In this document: in pieces, positions 35,977 through 45,386 of the stretch
Layout of the letters: each line of letters begins with the position of its first letter
Position numbering within the stretch: position 1 is the stretch's first letter
Assembly: GCF_003987655.1 (NCBI RefSeq)
Contig: NZ_NGKC01000007.1
Coordinates: 1 to 64,000, forward strand
Source of the DNA: Vagococcus acidifermentans
GTDB taxonomy: Bacteria > Bacillota > Bacilli > Lactobacillales > Vagococcaceae
Length of the DNA stretch: 64,000 nt
Direction: 5' to 3'
Position numbers and translations under genes: made by a program
The notes under the pieces: model-generated
What the model saw: the letters and a program-made list of their open reading frames with translations, nothing else
Databases searched by the model: none
Told to the model about the DNA's origin: nothing

Positions 35977-38900
35977 AATTTTTTGTTTACCTCACTTTTA
36001 TAACAACTAATTATCAATAAGAAAATTGAAACACATAGTATTCCAAACATGCATAGCCATAATGATGTGGTCTCATTAGTTTTTGGCAACACTTTTTGGT
36101 TACCTGCGGTAACCCCGCCCGGCACCTCGACTTCTGTCGAAGGATCTGTCGGGGTCAGAGGTTCTTCCGGTGCCCCGGGCGTTACTGGCGGTGTCGTACC
36201 GGTCACATTGGCCACGTTCACCAGCGACCCTTTAGCTTCTGGATTGACCTTCACCTTAAAGCTGACCGTCAGAGACTCTTGGCCTTTTAGACTACCGAGA
36301 TTCACAGTTGTCAGCTGCTGCCCTGTAACCGAAGCATCTGCTAAGTCGGCTGTTTTGCCATCTGGATAGGTTACCTTCAGGCTGTTGGCTTGATAGCTCA
36401 GGTTGGCTGGGATGGTATCTTTCACTATGACATTATTGACAATCGTGGTTGCCTCTTTTGGATTAGCGGCTGTAATCCGATACTCTATAATATCGCCAGC
36501 TCTGACTGTCTGGCCATGGATAGCTTCTCCCTTGGCGTTAAACACGCCTTTGGTTGCCTCCAGCTCGCCTGGTGAATACACAACCTCTGTTGTGGTCGGC
36601 GGCGTTGGGACCGGCGGCTCTTGTGGTTCAGCCGGTATCAGGTGCCCGGTATTTTTAATCTGGGTACCTAACGCTCCCGCGTTAATTGTTGCCTGGAACG
36701 TCACTTCTACTTCAGGGTGATCATCGTTTAATGTCACTTCCGGAATCGTCAATACCCCTTCTTGCCAGACTGTGTCCGGCTGGGCAACCCCGTCTTTGGT
36801 GGTGCTGTTTGCGACATAGGTCAAATGCTCCGGCAGTGTATCACTCAGACTGCCTTCCCACTGGCCGCTGCCTTTTTCGTGAATCCCTTTGATTGTGTAT
36901 GTCAGCACGTCCCCGACTCTGGCTTGAGTCGTTTGAACACCGTTTACCAATTTCTTTGCGGTAATCTGTGGAGGATCAACAACAACACCAACTTTAGCAG
37001 GTTCTATAATCTGTTCATTATTCATGACATATGCAAAAGAATTCCAAGCTGCTCGTTCATCAATATCTTTTTCCGGATTAGTTAGGTCATATGTTATTTC
37101 CTTGCTAGGGATAGATCCTTTAACAATAAAATCAACTTTACTATTTTCAGGTAAAACTTTCCCTTCTTTTAAAACAATTTTAAAACTATGAATTTCAGAC
37201 CACTCACTAACCGTTTTCTGCCAATTCGGATTTTTAACAGTCGGATTATCTTCAACCTTCTCTGTTGTAGAACTCGGATATCGCACATTATCCATCAATT
37301 CTTTAACACTTGGATTTTTTTCTCTACTATAAAAAACTTGAAAATAATCGGCATAAGCTCCTGTGATTTCCACAGGTCCTGATAAAGAAATATCAAATTT
37401 GCTTTCTCTGTCTTTGATATCCGTAATACTTATATCGCCAACACTCGGAAGTCTATCTATAACCATAAAATTATCAACATTGCTGAAAGAATTGATTTCT
37501 AGTTTATATTCAACATTTCCATTATTAGTCGCACGTCCTACACTATCTATAAAATCATTATCTTTATTGCCCTTAACAAATTGCTTAACTATAGCTGCGG
37601 TGTCAGCAATCAAGTAATATTGATTACCAGTTCTGACAACTACTTCTTCTTTATTGTCATTATCATTGATATCATTTGTATCCAATTCTAAAAAGGTGTC
37701 TGTAATCACCGAAACGGATTCTGTTATAGATTCGATAAATTGAAAGTTTGGATCTGTCTCACTGTTACTCTTAGTAAATGGAACTGTAGAAGTTGTATAG
37801 AAAATGGGTTGGTGACTAGAATCTGCATATTCTTGGATTTCAATAGGAAATGTTGCTTCTATAGCATTATTTCTTGATAAATCAACATCTTCAGGCCAAT
37901 CAATTTTAATTTTTTGTTTTCCTTCATCCGTTATAACTTCATATTTTGTATTATCCAAATTTTTCTTCGCATTATGCTTATGTAAAATAAAGTCCGGTGC
38001 ATCATTTTCATTTACTAATGCTCCTCTAGGTAATAAAATAATGGATTGAAATTGTCCTTTAAGTAACTGATTTGAAACGTCTAAATTTGTAAACTTAACT
38101 TGTAATTTGTTTTTCCCTAAATTAATTACTCCGTCCTTATTTTCCAAATATTGGACAGAGCTTGCTACTATTCTCTTTGGTTCAACGGGAGGCGCAATGG
38201 TTGGTCCACGAGCTCCCATATTACTAGTTGGATTATACCCGTTATCAAGACCAGCCTTAGTAAAGTTTGCTCCATTTGCAAACGTACCATAATGTCTATA
38301 AAGTATATTCACTTTACCCGTTGCCCCTTCAATAGCGGAACCGTCTAAAATTATTGGATTTACTGTTATCCCACCAGGAGCATCAATAAAAGTAACTCGA
38401 GCTTTTTTTACTAGTTGTTCTTTGGTTAAACCAAAGTCTTCTCTATTAAAGACCATGTTGTCAACGTGCTGGTCAATCGGCACGGCTGGAAAAACATGTT
38501 TTATTGTTTTAACTGTTCCGTCTACTAGTTCTATTTCGATATTCGCAGATTGAGCTCTTGGAAGTGGTTGGGCCGAAGCCCCAGCAATAGGATTTAATAT
38601 TGGGTTTCCAATAGAAAGGTAGTTAAATATCATCTTATCTGTTGGTATTTCATATTCTGCAGTATAAGTTTTATACCCTACCGATTCATTAATAACATTA
38701 TTTCTTAAATAGTCTGCAAAATCTTCTGTATTCTTCGTTTGATCATTAATAGTCGCAATATCATTTCCGATACTCGGACTCATGTCTCCTGAAACTCTGA
38801 TAATATCTGTATCATTAATGACAGTAGTAGGGTTGGGTTCATTTATTATAGTACCATTACCATCAGACTGCCCATAAAAGCTACTATGATACAAAGAACC

Positions 38901-40370
38901 TTGAATTGATGGTGGGTCTACTGTTTCACTAATAACATAGATTGAAGTTTTTTTAGTTTCATTCCCTTTCGGAATATCATTAGTAACATAATCTGCAGAA
39001 GCACTAATACTTGCTTTTACTGATAACGGAACACTCGTATTAGGTCTGGGTTTAACAATAATATCCCTTATGAAATCATACTCTGCTAAGTTATCAACAT
39101 TAAATTTATCAATTGGAACTTTAAAACTGATTGTTTTTTCTTCCTCTGACCATTCTCCTGTTTGCTCTGTAAGACTATCAAATTTTTGGTCAATCTCTTT
39201 ATCACCAACGTATTCTAGATTGTCATCTAATTTCACTTTTATCACAATAAATGAACTATCCTTCAAAAAAATTGTTCCCTTTTTCTCAGGTGATAGAATA
39301 GTCTGTGCTCTAAGCACAAATAGATCATTTTTCTTAGGATTAAGTATTGTTTCATCGACATTTTCATTATTCTTTATCGTTCCTACATAATCTATGTCAT
39401 TTTTTATCGGAGATGATGCTTCGATAAGTACTGTTGCTTCATCTTTAAACTCTGGGGTTTCATCACTTTTTAATGAGATGAATGTCTTTACTTCAGTGTT
39501 ATTGGGAACAATCCCCTCTGCAGTTTTCAAATCAATTGTCTTTCTGTATAATTGCCCTGTATCAAGCTTATCAAAATGATACTTAAGTTTAGGGTTAGTG
39601 TTCGTATCATCTTTCTCTACAAACTCTGGAATAACATCAGCAATTTCTAATCGTTCTAAATTTTCTTTGGTATTTTCAAACCATGAAAATTGATTTTTTT
39701 CAGAAAGATCTACAATTAAATCAACATTGTGATATGTCTCAAATATTCCTGTTGTCTTAAGAGTCAAGTTTAAGGAAATATCATCTCCGGAAAGAACTGA
39801 TACTTGTTGACTATCCAAATCAACATCTAAACTTAAATTACCTACTCTAAGATTAGGTGTCTCCTTATTTTCATTTTCGATTAAATCATTATCTGCTAGT
39901 TGGCTTTCTATAACACTAACTAACAAAACATTAGATATTCTTTTCGAACCTGTCCATGCACTGATTTCTTGACTACCAGTATCATCGACAGAAAAATCGA
40001 TGCTTAAGTTCTGGATTTCTTTTTCATGAGAATGTATATACAGTTTATTTTCAAGTTCATTATAATCTACTTCTAAAAACGGAATCTGACTTAGTTGGCT
40101 TTCTTCTACTATCTTAAACATCGGTGATAGATTTATGAAGAACTCCTTATTTTCTAAATCATCTCCGGATAATTGTAAAGTAAATTGGTCTCCTTTTTCT
40201 AATTCGATACTCCCTTGTTCTTCTTGTCCACTTTTAATTACTTTTAGGTCAATTTTAGGATCAATATCATCAGTTGTTTCAGCGATAACTAGAACTGGTG
40301 AAATTATAAATTGAACAAACATAATTAATAAAGTAATTATGTTCATAATCTTAGTGTAACTTTCTCTCAT
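35973..40370 (-). CDS. Large LPxT-anchored surface protein with DUF11-like repeats
   Basis: The 1465-residue product is a predicted wall-anchored adhesin. A signal peptide occupies about 1-30 (LLIMFVQFIISPVLVIAE). A long Asp/Asn/Ser-rich N-terminal region (about 31-1135) has no motif I recognise. Two C-terminal DUF11/isopeptide-type repeats follow (about 1138-1265, ITAKKLVNG...VGDVLTYTIKG; and about 1285-1400, LEATKGVFN...AGDIIEYRITA). The sorting signal is LPKTN (about 1428), a hydrophobic segment and the tail KSEVNKKL, so the last motif residue is Asn instead of Gly. The repeats are encoded by clearly GC-rich DNA (about 36.09-36.97 kb), unlike the AT-rich remainder. ATG at 40370 follows GAGGAGG. 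Confidence 0.9.
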   Translation of the reverse strand: MRESYTKIMNIITLLIMFVQFIISPVLVIAETTDDIDPKIDLKVIKSGQEEQGSIELEKGDQFTLQLSGDDLENKEFFINLSPMFKIVEESQLSQIPFLEVDYNELENKLYIHSHEKEIQNLSIDFSVDDTGSQEISAWTGSKRISNVLLVSVIESQLADNDLIENENKETPNLRVGNLSLDVDLDSQQVSVLSGDDISLNLTLKTTGIFETYHNVDLIVDLSEKNQFSWFENTKENLERLEIADVIPEFVEKDDTNTNPKLKYHFDKLDTGQLYRKTIDLKTAEGIVPNNTEVKTFISLKSDETPEFKDEATVLIEASSPIKNDIDYVGTIKNNENVDETILNPKKNDLFVLRAQTILSPEKKGTIFLKDSSFIVIKVKLDDNLEYVGDKEIDQKFDSLTEQTGEWSEEEKTISFKVPIDKFNVDNLAEYDFIRDIIVKPRPNTSVPLSVKASISASADYVTNDIPKGNETKKTSIYVISETVDPPSIQGSLYHSSFYGQSDGNGTIINEPNPTTVINDTDIIRVSGDMSPSIGNDIATINDQTKNTEDFADYLRNNVINESVGYKTYTAEYEIPTDKMIFNYLSIGNPILNPIAGASAQPLPRAQSANIEIELVDGTVKTIKHVFPAVPIDQHVDNMVFNREDFGLTKEQLVKKARVTFIDAPGGITVNPIILDGSAIEGATGKVNILYRHYGTFANGANFTKAGLDNGYNPTSNMGARGPTIAPPVEPKRIVASSVQYLENKDGVINLGKNKLQVKFTNLDVSNQLLKGQFQSIILLPRGALVNENDAPDFILHKHNAKKNLDNTKYEVITDEGKQKIKIDWPEDVDLSRNNAIEATFPIEIQEYADSSHQPIFYTTSTVPFTKSNSETDPNFQFIESITESVSVITDTFLELDTNDINDNDNKEEVVVRTGNQYYLIADTAAIVKQFVKGNKDNDFIDSVGRATNNGNVEYKLEINSFSNVDNFMVIDRLPSVGDISITDIKDRESKFDISLSGPVEITGAYADYFQVFYSREKNPSVKELMDNVRYPSSTTEKVEDNPTVKNPNWQKTVSEWSEIHSFKIVLKEGKVLPENSKVDFIVKGSIPSKEITYDLTNPEKDIDERAAWNSFAYVMNNEQIIEPAKVGVVVDPPQITAKKLVNGVQTTQARVGDVLTYTIKGIHEKGSGQWEGSLSDTLPEHLTYVANSTTKDGVAQPDTVWQEGVLTIPEVTLNDDHPEVEVTFQATINAGALGTQIKNTGHLIPAEPQEPPVPTPPTTTEVVYSPGELEATKGVFNAKGEAIHGQTVRAGDIIEYRITAANPKEATTIVNNVIVKDTIPANLSYQANSLKVTYPDGKTADLADASVTGQQLTTVNLGSLKGQESLTVSFKVKVNPEAKGSLVNVANVTGTTPPVTPGAPEEPLTPTDPSTEVEVPGGVTAGNQKVLPKTNETTSLWLCMFGILCVSIFLLIISCYKSEVNKKL

Positions 40371-41114
40371 ATTTTCTTCCTCCTCATTTTAAATATATTA
40401 AAAAATTTAGATAGTACATTCTCATTAATTAAACACTTTAAAAGTTTCTCAGTAATCAAGAACGTTGAACTAATAGTTCGATAAAAAATAGACATATTTC
40501 GCTCCCCTATTATTTATTTTGTAAATAAATTTTTAATATTCTCCGAATTTTTTGACTGTTTCAGCTGTTATGCTTCGGAAAACTATTAACATACAGTCCG
40601 GAAGCGAATTCATATATTTTCATATCTCTGTTCTCTTTCATTTCTTACTTTTATCTCGTATATCCAACAAATACCTTCTGATTTAAGTTACATTTTTAAC
40701 TGCAAGAAATCTTTCTAGGTTTTTTTAATAAAGGGAAACGTATGCTCTCTAAAAAAAGTTAGTCTAAAAATCTGACTTTCGAGGTGAAGTACAGAAATCA
40801 TAACTATCTGTGTACAACCCCCATAATTTCCACAGTATTTTTAATCTCATCGAGATCACAAGTTTGCCTCTGCGACATAGATTAATATCTCGGTTAATAA
40901 TCGATACCATCTAATTTAGTAAAATATCGCAACCTATTAGCTCTTATTTTACTACATAGTCAGTTCATTCAATTTATAAATACAATTTAAATGCTTCTGA
41001 AATATATTTTTTTAGTTAGCATCTTTAAAACTTATTCGGGATGAATAAGCCATATGTTTTATAGGTTCTATTGTAATTAGTAGTCTAAAGCGACGCTATC
41101 ACTATATATATGAT
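40371..41114. other. AT-rich stretch without a recognisable gene
   Basis: About 740 bp upstream of the surface-protein gene, with frequent stops in all frames. A 23-codon minus-strand frame (40425-40496, MSIFYRTISSTFLITEK) follows AGGGGAG and could be a leader peptide, but the evidence is thin. Promoters for the surface protein must lie here but no clear -35/-10 pair stands out. Confidence 0.5.
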
Positions 41115-41358
41115 TCAACAAAATAACTTACCAGACTCTGTAGCAATTTTGATTTGAACAAATTCTTCGTGTTTATTTAATCTATTCTTTACCTCATTAT
41201 CTAATTCTACTGAAAATGAGCCAATTCATCCTAACATCACTTCAACGCCTCCTCATCTTTTGATAAAGCTCATTAATAATAGCTTTAAACTTTTTAATTG
41301 AATATTGATAGAAATTTCTTTTGGATAAAAGGTATCCTCCAAAAGGAATTTCATCTCA
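41115..41358 (-). pseudogene. Remnants of two overlapping unknown genes
   Basis: On the minus strand, 41358-41242 reads DEIPFGGYLLSKRNFYQYS then IKKFKAIINELYQKMRRR and a stop: a convincing C terminus without a start. It contains AGGAGG, which precedes an ATG at 41237 that opens MLG, an in-frame TGA, then IGSFSVELDNEVKNRLNK and on to a stop at 41115. Replacing the TGA by TGG would give a 40-residue frame. Both look like decayed operon genes; I cannot name them. Confidence 0.4.
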
Positions 41359-41735
41359 AAAGATTCAAGAAATATTATTCCCTCTATTCTTCATGATAGG
41401 ATTTTATCACAAACAAAATATCGTTTCTCCTTAAAAATGTAAAGGTTTTTTTATCAAATATATTGCTCTTAATATCTATTAGTTCTAACAGTTAAACCAA
41501 AAATTTACACTTTAAAAAATAGATACGAATTTTTAATCCTCCCAGTAACAATACAAATCATTACGTTACACCATTTTCAGCCTTTTTTCGCATTTTAAAA
41601 AAATATGATCCTCATTCCTAATTTGCTATAACTACACAAGCTTTTAAAAGACAAATTAATACACAACGTACTAATTATAGTAATATTGTACTACATTATT
41701 ATCCTATTAAGCTAACTTTTTTATAAATCCCAGTC

Positions 41736-42908
41736 AAGTCCATAATTTTGTGTAAAATACTATACAATGTTTCACTAGTCTTTTAGTGTTCAAACTTAAT
41801 ATACTTTCTTGTAGAACTAAGCCATTCATCGTGGAAGTCCATCAGGACAGCCCCAATCAATCGGTTGGCTGACGCACGGTTAGGAAAGATACGAATAATC
41901 TTTTCTCTTCTGCGTATTTCTTGGTTCAAACGCTCAAGAAGGTTGGTGCTTTTCAGTCGATGGTGTCCATTGCCGATAACTGCGTATCGAAAAGCATCTT
42001 CGAAGCCATCATCCAAGGTCTCACAAGCTTTTGAGTCGTAAGGATATTCCTTAAGAAATGTACTTGGCATCTCTGCCAACTTGCGAATCGCAGAGACTAA
42101 TCCTTTATGGACATCAGAGATGATGAACTCTATTCCTTGTAAGCCACGCTCTTTGAATACCTCAAAGAGCGTGGCCCATGCTACGTCACTTTCTTCATTT
42201 TGAATCATAAAGCCAATGATTTCACGGTTGCCATCTTCATTTATCCCAATCGCAATATGGCATCTTTTTGAAAGCACCCGATGGTCCTCACGAATTTTTA
42301 TGTAGAGAACATCTGTCATTAGATAAGGATAATTTGTATCTGAGAGCGAACGATTCTGCCATTCTGTGACCATGGGGTCCAACAGTTCAGTCAGACTGGA
42401 AACAAAAGATTTGGAGACAGATTTCCCACAGAGTTCTTCAACAATTTTAGAAACTTTACGAGTAGAAACACCCGAAACATACATCTCAAGTATGGAAGCA
42501 AGTAACGCTTTTTCATTTCGCTGATAACGCTCAAATATTGATGGTGAAAAACCGCCATCACGTGTTCTAGGCACTTTTAATTCAAGTGTTCCGACACGGG
42601 TTCGTAAACTCTCGCTCATAGTAGCCATTTCGTTGGCTTTGACGGTTTTCTGATCGTTCGTAGTCCTCAGCTTGAATGTATGCCGTTCGTTGGCTTTCCA
42701 TTAACTGGTTGAATACGGTGGTTAAAATGTTTTTAGACACCTCATCTTTTACTGAATGGTCAATAATTCTTTGAACCTCATCGCTTTTCAGTGTAAAATG
42801 TACTTGGGTCATGTAAAGTCCTCCTAGGTATGTTTTTGTGGTTAAAAACATTGTACCGTAAAAGGGCTGTTACATGGCCTTTTATCTTTTACACAATTAT
42901 ATGGACTT
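41736..42908 (-). mobile_element. Defective IS256-family element
   Basis: Imperfect terminal inverted repeats can be seen: AAGTCCATAATTTTGTGTAAAA at 41736-41757 and, inverted, TTTTACACAATTATATGGACTT at 42887-42908. They enclose a transposase gene with a frameshift and an internal deletion. The outer ends may extend 5-10 bp further on each side. Confidence 0.82.
41783..42812 (-). pseudogene. IS256-family transposase, frameshifted and internally deleted
   Basis: The N terminus (start ATG 42812 after AGGAGG) reads to NGYYEREFT, then an extra A near 42598 shifts the frame; the main frame continues RVGTLELKVPRTRDGGFSPS. The three DDE acids are visible in PYLMTDVLYIK, FIISDVHKGL and LLERLNQEIRRR. 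Between SAIRK and LAEMPSTFLKEY about 60 residues of the normal insertion domain, including the conserved WQRCQVHF segment, are absent. The intact family is about 390-400 residues. Confidence 0.87.
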
Positions 42909-43363
42909 TATCATCCCATTTGTCAAATTAAGTTATAATAAATTGCCTCTTGTACATAGCTCAAAAAAACTTCAATAGATGTTTGATAGTTTAATGTTTT
43001 TTAGGGATGTGGTTTCTGTGACAATTCACAGAAGAAATAAATTCTTGACTGACATCTCTAAAACCTGTTGATTTAGGTAAACCATCACGTCTAAGCAGTC
43101 CATTTGAGTGCTTATTTAACGCTCATTGTAACGGTGTCTCCGAATTGACAAAAAAGATATCAAAGACACGAATTTCCAAGTCTTTACTATATTGAAAAAA
43201 TAACTCTATAATTTATAGGACTGATGAATCAGAGAAGGATTTGTCTGTCTTTTTTTTTAACAAACATATTGATGTTAGAATCTTTGTACATGGATAGCAC
43301 TTTCTTTTGATTATAGTTTTTTTTGGGGGGCTAATTGTACTAAGCAGTACTATTTTTATCACT
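42909..43363. other. AT-rich island edge without a recognisable gene
   Basis: About 450 bp between the IS256 remnant and the pta terminator, with no credible frame. It begins with a 17-bp sequence (42916-42932, CCATTTGTCAAATTAAG) that is identical to 33198-33214 at the other end of the IS/adhesin segment. GC content recovers at the pta terminator. Confidence 0.5.
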
Positions 43364-43403
43364 AAAAAAGGAACGAAATCATCAAAAGATTTCGTTCCTT
43401 TTT
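43364..43403 (-). terminator. pta terminator
   Basis: AAAAAAGGAACGAAATC (43364-43380) pairs with GATTTCGTTCCTTTTT (43388-43403), followed on the minus strand by T6. It lies 44 bp after the pta stop and effectively ends the ung-pta unit at the island border. Confidence 0.88.
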
Positions 43404-43446
43404 GTATTGAACAAGACTCTTGGGCAGTCTCGTTTATTTCTACTTG

Positions 43447-44427
43447 TTAGTCCATCAGTGCTTGCGAAGCTGTGATAATAGACAGCTTGTACACATCTTC
43501 TTCATTGCAGCCGCGGGACAAGTCGGAAATTGGTTTATTCAAGCCTTGCAAGATTGGTCCAATCGCTTCGTAATCGCCGAAACGTTGTGCGATTTTGTAG
43601 CCGATATTGCCGGACTGGATTTCCGGGAAGACAAAGACGGTAGCTTTGCCCGCTACTTCAGAGTCCGGTGCTTTTTGTTGGGCGACACTCGGTACATAAG
43701 CCGCATCAAATTGCAGCTCGCCGTCAATGACGAATTCCGGTGCCAGCTCCTGAGCAATTTTTGTTGCTTCCTGAACTTTAGTCACTTCTTCCGATTGCGC
43801 TGAACCTTTAGATGAAAAACTCAGCATGGCAACTTTGGGATCAATGTCAAACATTTGAGCTGTCTTGGCACTTTCAACGGCGATTTCAGCTAACTCTTGC
43901 GCATTCGGATTGACATTGATGGCACAGTCCGCAAAAATATACTTTTCTTGATCACGGCTGCGTACCATTAGGAACGCACCGCTTGTCCGGCTGATACCTG
44001 GCTTGGTTTTAATGATTTGCAGAGCCGGACGAATCGTATCCCCTGTTGAATGGATAGCTCCGCTCACCAGACCGTCTGCCAAATCCATGTAGATAAGCAT
44101 TGTGCCAAAATAGTTCGGGTCAAGAAGCATTGTACGCGCCTGTTCTTCTGTCACTTTACCTTTGCGGCGTTCCACAAAAGCAGCAACCATTTCTTCATAA
44201 CGGTCAAATTGGTTCGGGTCGATGATTGTCAAATTCGACACGTTAAAGCCGCGGTCCAAAGCGACTTTTTCCACCGCAGACTTTTCACCAATCATAATCG
44301 GCGAAACCAGACCTTCTGCATTCAAACGAACTGCTGCCCCCAGCACACGTACATCCAGCGCTTCCGGAAAAACAATCTTAAGATTTTTTCCGGAAATCTT
44401 TTGTTTCAAACATTCAAATAGTTCCAC
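43447..44427 (-). CDS. pta: Phosphate acetyltransferase
   Basis: Pta interconverts acetyl-CoA and acetyl phosphate in the acetate/ATP branch of fermentation. The 326-residue product is a complete single-domain Pta: VFPEALDVRVLGAAVRLNAEG at the start in outline, DGLVSGAIHSTGDTIRPALQ (about 137-156), FADCAINVNPNAQELAEIA, and FPEIQSGNIGYKIAQR near the end. No ackA gene is adjacent. It belongs to the conserved ung-pta-tsaE-GNAT cluster, here interrupted on its downstream side. Confidence 0.96.
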   Translation of the reverse strand: MELFECLKQKISGKNLKIVFPEALDVRVLGAAVRLNAEGLVSPIMIGEKSAVEKVALDRGFNVSNLTIIDPNQFDRYEEMVAAFVERRKGKVTEEQARTMLLDPNYFGTMLIYMDLADGLVSGAIHSTGDTIRPALQIIKTKPGISRTSGAFLMVRSRDQEKYIFADCAINVNPNAQELAEIAVESAKTAQMFDIDPKVAMLSFSSKGSAQSEEVTKVQEATKIAQELAPEFVIDGELQFDAAYVPSVAQQKAPDSEVAGKATVFVFPEIQSGNIGYKIAQRFGDYEAIGPILQGLNKPISDLSRGCNEEDVYKLSIITASQALMD

Positions 44428-44585
44428 TCACACAATCCTCCAATTAATTTATCTTTCAGTACTATCATACCTCTTTTCCCAACAAAAAAACAGAATTATT
44501 TGCTGTTTTATGCAAGAAAAAGTTTAGAACATTATCATAATCTAAAAAAAGTAATATTTCAAATAATACAGTTTTCCGTCACCGA

Positions 44586-45266
44586 TTAAACAGTTTCAGG
44601 CAATGCCCAGTCAATGGGTGTCTGATGATTCTCTGCCAAGATGTTGTTTATTTTTGAAAATGGTTTGGAGCCGAAAAAGCCTCTATGGGCCGATAACGGA
44701 CTTGGATGCGGCGCTGTCAAAATATAATGTTTCTGCTGATCAATCATACTGATCTTCGCTTGTGCTGGCTTTCCCCACAGGACAAAAATGACTGGCGTGT
44801 CACGATTGTTCAGTTCTTCAATGATTTTATCCGTAAATATTTCCCAGCCCATGCCGCGGTGCGAATAAGCCTGCCCGCCGCGTACCGTCAAAACAGTGTT
44901 CAGAAGCAGCACTCCTTGGTCTGCCCACGATTTAAGATAGCCGTGAGCGACTGGCGGGATGCCTAAATCCGATGCTAATTCTTGATAAATATTTTTCAGC
45001 GACGGCGGAATTTTATTCCCCGGCAAAACCGAGAAGCTCAATCCGTGCGCCTGATTTGGCCCGTGATACGGGTCTTGGCCTAAAATCACGACTTTCACCT
45101 TTTCATAAGGCGTCAGCTGCAGTGCATCAAACAAGTGGTACATATCCGGATATACAATTTGTGTCCGGTATTCGGTTTTTAAAAATTCCCTCAGCTGCAA
45201 ATAGTAGTCCTTTTGGAACTCACCCGCTAAAACTTCCTGCCAGCTGTTGTGAATTATTTCTTTCAC
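44586..45266 (-). CDS. ung: Uracil-DNA glycosylase, family 1
   Basis: Ung excises uracil from DNA. The 226-residue product shows VVILGQDPYHGPNQAHGLSF with the catalytic Asp, the LLLNTVLTVRGGQAYSHRGMGW segment in outline, FVLWGKPAQ and the minor-groove loop HPSPLSAHRGFFGSKPFS with its His. Full length. It is the upstream gene of the pta cluster and diverges from the HAD gene. Confidence 0.97.
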   Translation of the reverse strand: MKEIIHNSWQEVLAGEFQKDYYLQLREFLKTEYRTQIVYPDMYHLFDALQLTPYEKVKVVILGQDPYHGPNQAHGLSFSVLPGNKIPPSLKNIYQELASDLGIPPVAHGYLKSWADQGVLLLNTVLTVRGGQAYSHRGMGWEIFTDKIIEELNNRDTPVIFVLWGKPAQAKISMIDQQKHYILTAPHPSPLSAHRGFFGSKPFSKINNILAENHQTPIDWALPETV

Positions 45267-45386
45267 ACTATCACCTCACTCTTATAAGGATACAACAAGA
45301 TTTTCAATCGCTCAAGCGACACAATTAATGTTTCTTGCGTGAAAAAATGGTAAAATGAAACTACTATTATATTAGGAGGACATTAT

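Noticed and set aside
36049-39579. Plus-strand frames across the surface-protein gene.
   Set aside because: Antisense shadows of the long minus-strand gene; no ribosome sites or family patterns.
30000-43400. CRISPR array or restriction/defence genes in the island.
   Set aside because: No regularly spaced repeats, Cas, methylase, nuclease or toxin-antitoxin pair could be found by reading.
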